A DNA stretch of 64,000 bases, taken from assembly GCA_018648325.1 (NCBI GenBank), contig JABGRK010000017.1, positions 124,001 to 188,000 on the forward strand, in the 5' to 3' direction. Below, one piece after another: positions 1-10,299 of this stretch. The notes beneath the pieces are model-generated. The model ran no database searches, had not been told where the DNA came from, and saw nothing but the letters and a program-made list of their open reading frames with translations. How positions within the stretch are numbered: the stretch's first letter is position 1; each line of letters starts with the position of its first letter. Made by a program: the position numbers and the translations under genes. This stretch comes from Chloroflexota bacterium. GTDB taxonomy: Bacteria; Chloroflexota; Dehalococcoidia; JABGRK01.

Positions 1-2576
1 GCACGATCTACAAGTTGGAGCCGGAACAGCAAAACCCGAATAATTTGAATGAGGTGGAAGATTATAATACAGGCCTAACTAATATCAATGGCCTAGCTAT
101 GATACAGGATACGATGTATATAGCGGCCTCTTCTAATACCAATGGCCCGGTTCCGACGCAGGAAGTGGGGGGGGTAGGGGCTCCTACCAGTGTGGGTCAG
201 GTATATATGACCGGTGTACCAGGCACAGTCAAGCTGGATACCACAGGTGATTACACATCGCAGTTAGTGGTAAACAGCGGTGCGGCCAGCAGCACAGAGC
301 AGGCATTTACTCTGAATGAGCTGGCAGACCCGGTTGACGTAGCAATTACAACACCAGCTGATGGATCAGCTTATTACACACCGACAATTGATATTGAAGG
401 TACTGTAAACGATCCATCAATTGATACGGTGCAGGTTGGCATCGATTTGCCGATGATCCTCTTCCTGGAAGACGATATGGAAGATGGCGATTCGGAAACC
501 GGAACAGGTGAATTCAGTAAGCGTGAAGGAGCGCAAAAAGGCTGGATGCCATATCAGTCAAGCACAAACCTGTGGCATTTAAGTGACGAACGTTCCGCAA
601 GCGGTAATTATTCCTGGAGTTATTCCAACGAGAATAGTTTTGGTTACAATACTCCGGGATTTGCGAACTCCGGTCGCATTGTGTCAACTCCGTTTGATAT
701 TGGCGAAGAAACGGTATTTAGCTTCGAGACCTCATGGGATACCGATGGATGGGTAGAGGTTGATCGTAAACTGATCGATATCAAAATTAACGGTGAGTGG
801 CAGCCACTGGCATACATTGTGGATGGTCCGTGGTTCCATGATCCATATAATGGCAACAGGATACCTCTTTATATACCAATGGCCTGGAATTGGGACGACG
901 GTAATAAATTCCCCACTGGCGGCGCTTCATTTGGTGGCCCACAGTGGACCTGGACCTATGTTGAAATTGACTTTGCTGATTATGGAATCGAAAATGTCGA
1001 TGATGCGCAGATAAGGTTCAGCTTTGATACCATGGATGATTTCCTGAATGATATGGATGGCTGGTATGTAGACGATGTAATGGTATCAGGATCCGGTTTC
1101 TTGGGATTTGACGTGGATGTAGACCCCGATACTCTGACGTGGGAAACCACTTATCAGCTGGCTGAGGGTATCAATACTATTTCGGTTGAGGCTCAGAGCA
1201 GTTATATAACCGGTGACGATGGTGAGGATGAAGAGTCGGTAACGGTTTCCCTTGATACAACCGTGCCTATTGTTGAGCTTGATTCTTATCCTAGCACCAA
1301 TGAGGGATTGGTAACTATAACAGGTAGTGTAAATGAGCTTAACTTTGACAGAATGGTGATTAAGAGAAATGGCGCATTGATATCCACTATTGATACATTG
1401 CCTGAGGGCGCTGTTGCCCCCATGTGGGATTTTGAGGTAGATGTGCCGCTGGTAGATGGCGATAATGAGATTATTGCAACCATCTGGGATGTGCCTAATG
1501 CAACGGCAGACCCGGCTCCTGGATCAGATACTATAAACGTAATCAGAGACGCAGGTGCGCCTACATTTGAGGTACTGGATACCGTGTACTATCTGGGTGA
1601 GGTTTCAGCCAGACGCGGTGACCTGTTTGTCTTCCAGGTTAATGTGACTGACCAGGGTACCATACCTTCCGGTGTTAGAGATGTTGAGATACGTTTCCCT
1701 GGTGGCGGGGAGGATAGCTGGGGAAGTATGATTCCTGCGTATCAATTGCCTGAGGCATTTAGAGATGCATGGGGCACCACTGGACAGTATTTGATGCCGA
1801 TGATTATTCCTGAGGATGCGGCACCTGGTAATTACGAGATGGAAATCAGGGCGACTGACTGGGCGGGTAATACAGGCAATTCAGATGAGAACTGCCTGGG
1901 TGTAGTGGTATCCACGCTGTCGGCGTACAACATATACCTGATGCCCGAATGGAACTTCTTCTCATTGCCGCTGATACCGGATACGGCGAGTATAGATACC
2001 CTTATGGGTGACATAGATGGGTTACTGTCTGTACAGTACTACGACGCTGCCAGTCAGACCTGGCAGGTTTATACTCCTGATGGCAATCCTTTGAACGATA
2101 CCCTTACTATTTTGGGTACGGGTAAAGGCTATTGGGCCGAAATGGACGAGAGTGTGTATGAGTATTCAGATCCGTTTGGCGAAGGTTTACCGCCGACGCC
2201 TGCTCCGATCAAGTTCAGTTATGCCGGAGAGGTGCTGGAGCCCGGCACGGTTCCGCCGACGTACAATGTGTACGAGGGCTGGAACGCCGTCGGAATACAC
2301 TCCGAGTGGTCCAAGCCTGTAGAGACCTACCTGCGGCCGGTATCGGTACCGCAGCAGACATGGGCAGCGTTGCTGCAATATGATAACTACATCTCTGTGG
2401 ATATTTCCGAAATGTTCCAGGGTGAACCAGGCGATGATCCGCAGCAAGATGAGGGCAGTCCTTACGAGATATTCCTTGGGTCGTTCAGAACCCTGCTTGA
2501 AACGGGTGACATGAACCCGGCGGCTGGCTTCTGGCTCTATTTGACTCAGGCCGGTAAACTCGTAGCAATGCCATAG
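1..2576 (+). CDS. Large secreted/cell-surface protein, 5' partial
   Basis: The frame is open to the first base of the window, so the N-terminus lies upstream and the TTG at 15 is not a convincing start. About 855 residues are visible. From about residue 150 to 365 there is a Trp/Asp-rich segment (LEDDMEDGD, WHLSDERSASGNYSW, FSFETSWDTDGWVEVD) that resembles the lectin-like region of immune-inhibitor-A (M6) peptidases. Ig-like segments (SYPSTNEGLVTITGSVNE) and a C-terminal region rich in Trp and Pro follow. No HExxH peptidase motif is visible, so the catalytic part, if any, is outside the window. No C-terminal membrane anchor is seen. It is followed by a terminator and two other repeat proteins, which suggests an envelope locus. 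Exact function is unknown. Confidence 0.75.
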   Translation, partial: TIYKLEPEQQNPNNLNEVEDYNTGLTNINGLAMIQDTMYIAASSNTNGPVPTQEVGGVGAPTSVGQVYMTGVPGTVKLDTTGDYTSQLVVNSGAASSTEQAFTLNELADPVDVAITTPADGSAYYTPTIDIEGTVNDPSIDTVQVGIDLPMILFLEDDMEDGDSETGTGEFSKREGAQKGWMPYQSSTNLWHLSDERSASGNYSWSYSNENSFGYNTPGFANSGRIVSTPFDIGEETVFSFETSWDTDGWVEVDRKLIDIKINGEWQPLAYIVDGPWFHDPYNGNRIPLYIPMAWNWDDGNKFPTGGASFGGPQWTWTYVEIDFADYGIENVDDAQIRFSFDTMDDFLNDMDGWYVDDVMVSGSGFLGFDVDVDPDTLTWETTYQLAEGINTISVEAQSSYITGDDGEDEESVTVSLDTTVPIVELDSYPSTNEGLVTITGSVNELNFDRMVIKRNGALISTIDTLPEGAVAPMWDFEVDVPLVDGDNEIIATIWDVPNATADPAPGSDTINVIRDAGAPTFEVLDTVYYLGEVSARRGDLFVFQVNVTDQGTIPSGVRDVEIRFPGGGEDSWGSMIPAYQLPEAFRDAWGTTGQYLMPMIIPEDAAPGNYEMEIRATDWAGNTGNSDENCLGVVVSTLSAYNIYLMPEWNFFSLPLIPDTASIDTLMGDIDGLLSVQYYDAASQTWQVYTPDGNPLNDTLTILGTGKGYWAEMDESVYEYSDPFGEGLPPTPAPIKFSYAGEVLEPGTVPPTYNVYEGWNAVGIHSEWSKPVETYLRPVSVPQQTWAALLQYDNYISVDISEMFQGEPGDDPQQDEGSPYEIFLGSFRTLLETGDMNPAAGFWLYLTQAGKLVAMP

Positions 2577-2631
2577 TAGGTGAAGGGTAGTAGTTAGTAA
2601 CTTAGAGTAACTACGTAGAACAAAAACTCAA

Positions 2632-2686
2632 GAAGCCCCTTCTCGGAAGAATAAAAAGCGAGCTTACCGGGAAGGGGCTTCCGTTT
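2632..2686 (+). terminator. Rho-independent-like terminator after the first surface protein
   Basis: GAAGCCCCTTC at 2632-2642 pairs perfectly with GAAGGGGCTTC at 2671-2681, and TCGG/CCGG can extend the stem. The loop is about 28 nt. Only a short T stretch follows (CCGTTTG), so termination may be imperfect. Confidence 0.6.
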
Positions 2687-2751
2687 GTGCAATAAACTTA
2701 AAAAAGTATTAATTATAAGCAAATAATTGAGGAACAGCATGGAGGAATTAC

Positions 2752-5700
2752 ATGAGTAAACTGAGAAGAGTGATAAGCATAACGGTGTGTTTAGCTTTGC
2801 TTTCCGCTATGGTAGTTGTCCCATATACGGCTTCCGCTGTTCCGCAGCAACCTATGCAGTTTCACGGTGATGTTACCATCAATGGTGCAGTAGCACCTGA
2901 CGGGATAGAAATTGATGCCAAGATTGATGGTATTACGTATTCAATCACTGAGACGTTTACGAACACCCTCGGTACTCCGGGAAGGTATGGCGATATCCCC
3001 CATACCTTTTACGTTGATGCTGACGATATTGATACTCCTGCCAAAGAGGGCGGTGTAAATGGCGATCAGATTGATTTTTATGTTGGTGATCAGTTTATTA
3101 CCAGCGCTGTGTACCAGATAGGTTCTGCAGGTAATGTGTTGGATCTTTCCTATGCAGAGGCTCTTCCTGTTGCATCTGCGCCAACCAATACTGTGCAATA
3201 TACGGCCATAAACGTTGATCCTCCCACTATGAAATGGAGTGCTCCGACCAGTACACCCGGTGGAGTTAAGGCTTATGAGATTAAGGTTAACGCCGGTGAT
3301 TGGATCAACATAGGTGACGGCACACAGTATGCTCTTGCCGGTGCCGTTGGTGATGGAGATCACACCTTCAATGTAAGGGCCATCGATTTGTTTGATGCCG
3401 CTGGTGCTACTGGCTCTATTAGTTTCAGTATAGATACCACGGCTGTTGGTGCGGTTAGTGGTCTGGCAAGAACGACTGATGCTAACGATAATACTCCCAC
3501 TTTTACATGGAATGCAGCTGCGCAAGCAGCTTTATACGAAATCAAAATGGACAGTGGCTCGTGGACGGACGTGGCCAATGTTTTAACCTATACGCATAGT
3601 ACTGCGCTGATTGATGGGTCTCATACCTTTAGTGTAAGGGCAAAGGACGATGCCGGCAATGATGGCCCTGCCGATAGCCTGACCGATTTCACAGTAGACG
3701 TTACTCTGCCATCGCGGCCAACGGATGTGGCAAAGACTACACCTGACAATGATACGACACCTACGTTTTCCTGGACGGCTTCAACAGATGCCACGTCGGG
3801 CCTGGATAACTATGAATACAAGATGGATGACGGTAGCTGGACAAGTACATTAAGCTCTGCTGCTGCTTATACACACAATACGATCTTGGACTATGGAACT
3901 CATATTTTCTACGTAAGAGCGAAGGACCTTTCGGGGAACCTGAGTGCTTCTTCTTTCGTTCTTTTTACACTTACCAGTACGGTGGCTGGCACAATAATCA
4001 TTGTGAGTAGAACTACAGCTGACAACGATAACACACCCACATTTACCTGGAATGATGTGATTGGCGTTAATGATTATCAGGTAAGGCTGGACGAAGGTGC
4101 GTGGTCTGACGCGCTGGGTGATGTAACTGTGTATCAGTTCCCCAGTGTAATTGCGGATGGTACACACGCTTTTTATGTTTGGGAAGTAGGTAGTTTTGGT
4201 ACTACTGCCGGTAATGTAACATTCTTCATAGATGGAACTGGTCCCACAGTGCCATCGAATTTAACCAGAACAACTTCAGCAAATAATAACACCCCTTCCT
4301 TTACATGGACTCATTCTACTGATGCCAGGACGGGTGTTGATACGTATGAAATTAAGCTTGATGCCGGTGAGTGGACCGATATTGGCTATGTGAACACATA
4401 CGCATATGCAAGTGCTATTGCTGATGGCAGTCATGTGCTATACGTAAGAGCCAAGGATGGAGCTGGTAATAACAGTACTTCTGCTATTGTATCTTTTAGT
4501 GTAGAAACAGTAGCTCCGGTGGTTACAGTTGCCAGTCCCAACGGAGGGGAATACCTGAAGGGTGGCACGGCCACTACTATTACATGGACAACGGTTGATA
4601 GCAACAGGGGCACGGTTAAAATAGAATACTCAACTAATAGCGGTAACAGCTGGAATACCATAGTTGCCAGCACCGCCGATACAGGCAGCTATGCATGGAC
4701 CGTTCCTGCGCTTAATGTTAATACGGCGATGGTAAGAATCACTGCTACTGATATGGCTGGGAACACAGCCAATGATATGAGCGGGGCGGATTTTACTATA
4801 GATAGTACTGCGCCGGTTATTTCTGGCGTAAGCGCGCCGTTAAACGCTATTACTCAGACAAGCGCCCGTATTGATTGGGTGACCGATGAAATAGCCTCTA
4901 CTCAAGTAGAGTATGGAACCACGGATTCTTATGGATCGGCAACAATTCTGAATACGGCCTTAAGTACCGATCACGCTCAGACCCTTACCGGTCTGACTCC
5001 CGGTACCTTGTATCACTACAGGGTTGTATCAATTGACAGGGTTGGTAATCAATCTGTCTCAGTCGATGCAACCTTCACATCTGATGCAGTTTCGAGTGCC
5101 GTCGCCATATCCAATGTGGATTCGACGGGATTGACTTCATATAGTGCTACTATTTCCTGGGATACAGATGTTGCAGCTGATAGTCAGGTGGAATATGGAA
5201 CTACCGCAGTTTATGGGTCGACGACTGCGTTGGATACTACCACGAAAACTGCCCATAGTATGGCTGTGAGCGGGCTTCAGGCCAATACTGAGTATCACTA
5301 CAGGGTCTTATCAGGAGGAGCGGTTTCAGGGGATAATACATTTACCACATCTACAGATGGTGCAGCTCCTGTGATTGCCGATGTAGCATCAGGCGGAATT
5401 AGTGCCAGCACGGCGAGTATTACCTGGAATACCAATGAGATGGCTACCAGCCAGATTGTTTACAGTACAACATCGTTTACGGGAACTGCCTATGCTACCG
5501 GAGCACTGGCACGGCTTGCTTATGGCTCGTTTACGGCCGAGGATGCGAGCCTGGAGCTTGGTCATGGTGTTGGGCTTGCCGGGATAAGTTCCAGTACCAC
5601 GTATTATTATCGCGCTGTATCCAAGGATGGGGCCGGTAATGAGACGGTTTCGGATGAGAGCAATTTTACCACGCTTGCGGATACGACCGATCCTGTTGTA

Positions 5701-6609
5701 TCGGATATCCGTGCATCAGGTGTAACTACCAATAGCGCTATTATATTGTGGCTTACCAATGAGATGGCTACGACGCAGGTTGTCTATGATGCGGCTTCAC
5801 ATGTGGCAGGGGTATCGACGGACTATGCTTCCAGCACCCAGCTTGTTGCAACATTGAGTCATGGTCATGGTGCTGCGCTTGCCGGACTTTTACCGAATAC
5901 GACGTACTATTATCGAACGGTATCCAAGGACGCCAATGACAATGAAATAGTATCTTCAGAGCAAAGCTTTACAACACAACCGGATGGTACTGCTCCTGAA
6001 ATAACCGGTGTAACCGAGGCAAATATTGGTGCAACAAGCGCTATTGTTTTATGGTTGACCAATGAGGATGCAACATCTAACCTGGTGTACGACGTGTTTT
6101 CAAGGTCTACTGCAGGAGCATATGCACTTAGCGCTCCTACTGTAGAAGATACCACGGCGGATAACATGAATCATAGCATAGCCTTAAGCGGGCTTATTGA
6201 TAACACAACTTATTATTACAGGGTGCTATCGAAAGATGCGGCTGGTAATGAGACCATTTCGGTTGAGTATAATTTCACCACCGGTGATGCTACTGATCCG
6301 GCTGTATCCAACGTTAACGGCGTGGCTATAACTTCCACTGCGGCAGGTGTGGTGTGGTCAACCGATGAAGGTTCTACTACGCAGGTGGTGTACGGCACTA
6401 CCTCTCATTCGGGTGAGACTTATGCCGATGCTGCGGCTGCGAGAGCTACCTATGGTTTATTCTCTACAGAGGATCTCACCTTACGCAATGGTCATGGTGT
6501 GATTCTGGATGGGCTTACATCTGGGCTAACATACTACTATAGGGTCGTATCCAGAGACGGTAGCGGAAATGAGACGATATCTGCCGAATTCAGCTTTGTT
6601 ACAAGCTAA
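2752..6609 (+). CDS. Secreted multi-repeat Ig-like/Fn3 surface protein
   Basis: This 1285-residue protein starts at an ATG preceded by GGAGG at 2741. It has a clear Sec signal peptide (SKLRR, hydrophobic core, cleavage near TASA-VP at about residue 29). Residues about 150-585 are tandem units of roughly 92 residues with the signature DNTPTFTW and a GSHTFSVRAKD-like end. Residues about 680-1285 are Fn3-like units of about 95-110 residues with YYYRVVSKDGAGNET signatures. No anchor, LPXTG or S-layer-homology domain is visible, so attachment to the cell is unexplained. It is probably an S-layer-like, adhesive or matrix protein. The next gene uses the same two modules in the opposite order. Confidence 0.8.
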   Translation: MSKLRRVISITVCLALLSAMVVVPYTASAVPQQPMQFHGDVTINGAVAPDGIEIDAKIDGITYSITETFTNTLGTPGRYGDIPHTFYVDADDIDTPAKEGGVNGDQIDFYVGDQFITSAVYQIGSAGNVLDLSYAEALPVASAPTNTVQYTAINVDPPTMKWSAPTSTPGGVKAYEIKVNAGDWINIGDGTQYALAGAVGDGDHTFNVRAIDLFDAAGATGSISFSIDTTAVGAVSGLARTTDANDNTPTFTWNAAAQAALYEIKMDSGSWTDVANVLTYTHSTALIDGSHTFSVRAKDDAGNDGPADSLTDFTVDVTLPSRPTDVAKTTPDNDTTPTFSWTASTDATSGLDNYEYKMDDGSWTSTLSSAAAYTHNTILDYGTHIFYVRAKDLSGNLSASSFVLFTLTSTVAGTIIIVSRTTADNDNTPTFTWNDVIGVNDYQVRLDEGAWSDALGDVTVYQFPSVIADGTHAFYVWEVGSFGTTAGNVTFFIDGTGPTVPSNLTRTTSANNNTPSFTWTHSTDARTGVDTYEIKLDAGEWTDIGYVNTYAYASAIADGSHVLYVRAKDGAGNNSTSAIVSFSVETVAPVVTVASPNGGEYLKGGTATTITWTTVDSNRGTVKIEYSTNSGNSWNTIVASTADTGSYAWTVPALNVNTAMVRITATDMAGNTANDMSGADFTIDSTAPVISGVSAPLNAITQTSARIDWVTDEIASTQVEYGTTDSYGSATILNTALSTDHAQTLTGLTPGTLYHYRVVSIDRVGNQSVSVDATFTSDAVSSAVAISNVDSTGLTSYSATISWDTDVAADSQVEYGTTAVYGSTTALDTTTKTAHSMAVSGLQANTEYHYRVLSGGAVSGDNTFTTSTDGAAPVIADVASGGISASTASITWNTNEMATSQIVYSTTSFTGTAYATGALARLAYGSFTAEDASLELGHGVGLAGISSSTTYYYRAVSKDGAGNETVSDESNFTTLADTTDPVVSDIRASGVTTNSAIILWLTNEMATTQVVYDAASHVAGVSTDYASSTQLVATLSHGHGAALAGLLPNTTYYYRTVSKDANDNEIVSSEQSFTTQPDGTAPEITGVTEANIGATSAIVLWLTNEDATSNLVYDVFSRSTAGAYALSAPTVEDTTADNMNHSIALSGLIDNTTYYYRVLSKDAAGNETISVEYNFTTGDATDPAVSNVNGVAITSTAAGVVWSTDEGSTTQVVYGTTSHSGETYADAAAARATYGLFSTEDLTLRNGHGVILDGLTSGLTYYYRVVSRDGSGNETISAEFSFVTS

Positions 6610-6630
6610 TCGATTACAGTAATCTATGTA

Positions 6631-6664
6631 GCTGGCAGGGAGTTATCCCTGCCAGCGGTTTTAC
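6631..6664 (+). terminator. Terminator hairpin between the two repeat proteins
   Basis: GCTGGCAGGG (6631-6640) and CCCTGCCAGC (6647-6656) form a perfect 10-bp stem with a 6-nt loop. It is followed by GGTTTTAC. Confidence 0.7.
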
Positions 6665-6689
6665 AAAGGTATAAAATTATTGGGGTGAA

Positions 6690-9134
6690 GTGGTGAAGAA
6701 GAAAGTAATTATTCTGCTAGCTGTTTTTACAGTGGGTCTATACGGTATATTGCCCGGGATTACGGCTTTTGCTGTTGCACCGGTAATATCCGACGTTCTG
6801 ACATCAAATATCACGGAAAACTCCGCTGTTGTATCGTGGAAAACCGATGTGGATGCTACGTCATCCACTGTAATATATGGTACAGCGCTGGGTGGGCCTT
6901 ACGGCACCACTGTGATTGGAGTGGGTGACGAGAAGAGTCATTTGGCTAATCTGACGAGCCTGACAGCTAACACTACCTACTATTATAAAGTTAAATCCAC
7001 AAATGGTGGAGACGAAACGATTTCGGTTGCAGAGTACTCATTCACTACAAATGCCTTTACTATAACCGGTGTTACGTCATCAAACGTAACTAGTACTGCA
7101 GCTACTATTACATGGAACACAAATGTTATTGCTACCAGTAATGTAGATTATGGTCTGACCACGGGTTATGGATCAAGTGCGCCGGCAGTAGCTGATGCTA
7201 CGGCAGATAGTTTGGGTCACAGCGTTGCGCTTACAGGACTTACTCCTAACACTTTGTATCACTATCAGGTCAAGTCAGAGGATGCTTCAGCAAATGAGGA
7301 AGTATCTGTAGATATGACCTTTCAGACGCAGGCAGACCTGCCTCCTGTAATCTCCAGTGTTTTGCCGGATGGTATAACCATAGGAACCGATTCCAGTGCC
7401 TCAATAAACTGGGACACCAACGAGCTGTCGAGCAGCCAGGTGGAGTATGGTACAACATCAAGCACACATGGCAACTATTCAAATATAACTCCGCTTGATG
7501 CTACGCAGATAACAAGCCATAGTGTGTTACTCGGTGCTTTGATACCGAATACACAATATTATTATAGAGTTATATCGGTGGATGAGTATACTAATCAGGC
7601 CGTATCGGCTGAATACTCGTTTACCACTGCTACTGATAACACCCAGCCTGTTATTTCAGGCGTTGCTTCAGGTACTGTAACAACAACGTCTGCTACCATT
7701 ACCTGGACCACTAATGAAAATGCAGACAGTGTTGTTGATTATGGTACAACGGTGGCTTATGGGTCGTCCAAAACAGATGCGACTCAGGTTGCCACCCATC
7801 AACTATTACTGACGGGATTGACTCCTAATACCACCTATCACTACAGGGTAAAATCGACGGATGCGTATACGAATGAGGCTGCTTCGATAGATTTTATTTT
7901 CGCTACTCTGGCAGATAGCACCCCGCCGGTTATATCTAATATACAAAAGACCGGAATAACGGCTAATTCGATAACCATTACCTGGAGCACGAATGAGCCT
8001 GCCTCCAGTCATGTTGAGTATGGCCTTGATGCAGTTCATGGTTCTCAAACTGTTTTGGATGCCAACCTGGTAACAAACCATAGCGTTTCCTTAAGCGGTC
8101 TTGCCGATAGTACAACATTCCATTTTAGCGTAGTTTCTTCTGATAATGCAGGAAATCCGGTAGAATCGGCTGATGATACATTTGATACTCTTGACGCCAC
8201 TCCGCCGACGGTTCCTGGTACTTTTGTCAAAACTACGGCTAATAACGATAGTACCCCAACATTTACCTGGATTGCCTCAACCGACACCAGTTCCGGCATT
8301 AATTATTACGAGATTCAGATAGATAGTGGAGCCTGGGTTAATGTTGGCAACGTTTTAACCTACGATATCCTTGTAGGAAGCCTTCTTTCTGACGGTGCCC
8401 ACACTATTAATCTGAGAGCTATGGATGTGGCTGGTAATCCGAGTGCTGCTGCCACGTTGAATGTAAGTATTGATGCTACGGCGCCCAGCGTGGTGGGTGC
8501 TTTAGTCAAGGATAGTGATGGTAATGATAATACGCCTACATTTAGTTGGACGCGTGCGATTGATGCACTTTCCGGCATTTCACATAATCAGGTTAAGATT
8601 AATGACGAGGCTTGGGTAGATATCGGGGACGTAGAAACCTATACATGGGCTACCGAGTTGGACGACGGGGAGTATACTTTATATGTGCGTGCTGTGGACA
8701 GCGCTACTAACGTTGGTGCCCAGGCAGAGCTGGTTTTTGTAATTGATATGGTTATACCTTCTGCACCTGCAAACGTTGCTGTAACCACCAATGCAAATGA
8801 TACAACTCCGACATTTACCTGGGATGCTGCGACCGATGCAGGTAGTGGCATTGCTTTCTATCAAGTAAAAATGGATGATGGTGCTTATGTGGATGTTGGA
8901 GATGTTATTACGTACACGGTAACTACTGAGCTTGCTGCGGGGGCTCATGTATTAACGGTTAGGGCTGTTGATGGATCTGGCAATGCGAGTGATGTCGGCA
9001 CGGTTAATTTCACTATAGCTGCTGCCAGTTCTAACACAATGATACTCATTGTGGTTATTCTTGTGATGGTAATTGCAGCGGCTGCGGTTGTTATGATTAC
9101 GATCAGAAAACAAAAGAAGTCAAGAATGAGGTAA
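6690..9134 (+). CDS. Membrane-anchored Fn3/Ig-like surface protein
   Basis: This protein has 814 residues. It starts at one of two consecutive GTG codons behind GGGGTGAA. An N-terminal signal peptide (VKKK, hydrophobic core, ITAFA) is followed by about five Fn3-like units (residues about 30-500, each with SSxVEYG and TxYHYRVKS motifs), then three Ig-like DNTPTFTW units (about 500-780). A single C-terminal membrane helix (about 785-807) ends in a basic tail RKQKKSRMR. The topology is outside-facing repeats with a cytoplasmic tail. It may anchor or scaffold the secreted repeat protein upstream, which carries the same modules. That is inferred from shared modules and adjacency only. Confidence 0.8.
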   Translation: MVKKKVIILLAVFTVGLYGILPGITAFAVAPVISDVLTSNITENSAVVSWKTDVDATSSTVIYGTALGGPYGTTVIGVGDEKSHLANLTSLTANTTYYYKVKSTNGGDETISVAEYSFTTNAFTITGVTSSNVTSTAATITWNTNVIATSNVDYGLTTGYGSSAPAVADATADSLGHSVALTGLTPNTLYHYQVKSEDASANEEVSVDMTFQTQADLPPVISSVLPDGITIGTDSSASINWDTNELSSSQVEYGTTSSTHGNYSNITPLDATQITSHSVLLGALIPNTQYYYRVISVDEYTNQAVSAEYSFTTATDNTQPVISGVASGTVTTTSATITWTTNENADSVVDYGTTVAYGSSKTDATQVATHQLLLTGLTPNTTYHYRVKSTDAYTNEAASIDFIFATLADSTPPVISNIQKTGITANSITITWSTNEPASSHVEYGLDAVHGSQTVLDANLVTNHSVSLSGLADSTTFHFSVVSSDNAGNPVESADDTFDTLDATPPTVPGTFVKTTANNDSTPTFTWIASTDTSSGINYYEIQIDSGAWVNVGNVLTYDILVGSLLSDGAHTINLRAMDVAGNPSAAATLNVSIDATAPSVVGALVKDSDGNDNTPTFSWTRAIDALSGISHNQVKINDEAWVDIGDVETYTWATELDDGEYTLYVRAVDSATNVGAQAELVFVIDMVIPSAPANVAVTTNANDTTPTFTWDAATDAGSGIAFYQVKMDDGAYVDVGDVITYTVTTELAAGAHVLTVRAVDGSGNASDVGTVNFTIAAASSNTMILIVVILVMVIAAAAVVMITIRKQKKSRMR

Positions 9135-9177
9135 CCTCATAAACATTGATAGCGCGCGAATACTTTAGTGTTTTGTT

Positions 9178-9217
9178 GAGCTACAGCTTTTGCTGTGCTT
9201 GAAAGCTCTGTTATACT
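9178..9217 (+). promoter_or_regulatory. Extended -10 promoter with upstream dyad
   Basis: TG-T-TATACT at 9209-9217 is an extended -10 element. No good -35 is visible. A nested dyad (GAGCT/AGCTC enclosing ACAGC/GCTGT, 9178-9208) lies just upstream. It is likely to drive the glycan locus starting at 9292. Confidence 0.4.
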
Positions 9218-9291
9218 GTAGCCTCGAGGTTCCTCTGCGACATTAATGATTAGTTTGGTATTGAATAGTATCTTGGAGGTACTTAGGCATA

Positions 9292-10284
9292 ATGAAATTA
9301 GTAGTAATGATTCCGGCATATAACGAGGAGGAAACAATAACCGACGTTATATTGGAGATCCCTAGGCAGATTGATGGCATGGACAAGGTAGAGATTTTGC
9401 TTATAGATGATGGTTCTTCCGATGATACGGTGGCACTAGCCAAGAAAGCCGGGGTGGATAAAACAATATCGCATGGCACCAATCAGGGGTTGGGGATTGC
9501 GTTTAGAAATGGAATAGAGACAGCGATTTCGATGGGCGCTGATGTTATTGTGACCATGGATGCTGATGGCCAGTTTGATTCAAACGATGTACCATCGTTA
9601 GTTGAACCTATTTTAAATAATGAGGCTGATTTTGTTGCGGCATCGCGCTTTTTGGATAAGCAGTCATGGGCACAAATGCCTTGGATAAAAAGACTGGGTA
9701 ACAGGATATTTACTAGGATAATCAGTTATTTACTGGGACAGAAATTCAGTGATACCCAGTGTGGTTTTCGGGCGTACTCCCGGCAAGCTGCTTTAAGGCT
9801 TAATACGTTTGGCCGCTTTACCTATACCCAAGAAGTTTTTATTGACCTTGTAAACAAAGGAATGAGAGTTCAAGAAATTGCAGTTCAAGTCGAGCAGCGG
9901 CAAAAAGGCAAGTCGAGAATAGTTAAAAACTGGTTTAACTATGGAACTAAGGCCATGGCAATTATTCTCAGGTCGTTTAGAGATTATCAACCTTTGAGAT
10001 TTTTCGGGACGATAGGCCTAATAACACTTATCCCTGGAATTGGTGCTGGGTTATTCATATTGATTTATTGGGTCATAACCAGTAGAACTTCTCCGTTTAC
10101 CTCGCTTTTATATCTAGTGGTTATATTGGTTGTGATGGGGCTTCTTTTCATTGTGTTGGCTTTGATTGCTGATATGATTGGGAGGCAAAGGCACATTAAT
10201 GAGGAAATATTGTATCATCTGAAGCTGCGCCAGTATGAAGCAGATGGTGATAGTACTTTAATAAATGAAGATTTGCCCAAGTAG
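9292..10284 (+). CDS. Family 2 glycosyltransferase (polyprenyl-phosphate sugar transferase type)
   Basis: The N-terminal GT2 domain has the classic pattern VMIPAYNEEETI, LLIDDGSSDDT and TMDADGQFD (the DxD-like site). A DTQCGFRAYSR motif near residue 160 is typical of dolichol/polyprenyl-phosphate mannosyl- or glucosyltransferases. Two membrane helices follow at about 240-265 and 275-300. At 330 residues the length is usual for DPM1/GtrB-like enzymes with a C-terminal membrane part. It probably charges a lipid carrier with a sugar that the GT-C-like proteins of this locus then use. The nucleotide-sugar donor cannot be told from sequence. Confidence 0.85.
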   Translation: MKLVVMIPAYNEEETITDVILEIPRQIDGMDKVEILLIDDGSSDDTVALAKKAGVDKTISHGTNQGLGIAFRNGIETAISMGADVIVTMDADGQFDSNDVPSLVEPILNNEADFVAASRFLDKQSWAQMPWIKRLGNRIFTRIISYLLGQKFSDTQCGFRAYSRQAALRLNTFGRFTYTQEVFIDLVNKGMRVQEIAVQVEQRQKGKSRIVKNWFNYGTKAMAIILRSFRDYQPLRFFGTIGLITLIPGIGAGLFILIYWVITSRTSPFTSLLYLVVILVVMGLLFIVLALIADMIGRQRHINEEILYHLKLRQYEADGDSTLINEDLPK

Positions 10285-10299
10285 CCCTATGGAGGAGAT

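Noticed and set aside
2752-9134. CRISPR or DNA-level tandem repeats
   Set aside because: Repetition is at the protein-domain level with diverged DNA; no short identical direct repeats with regular spacers were seen.
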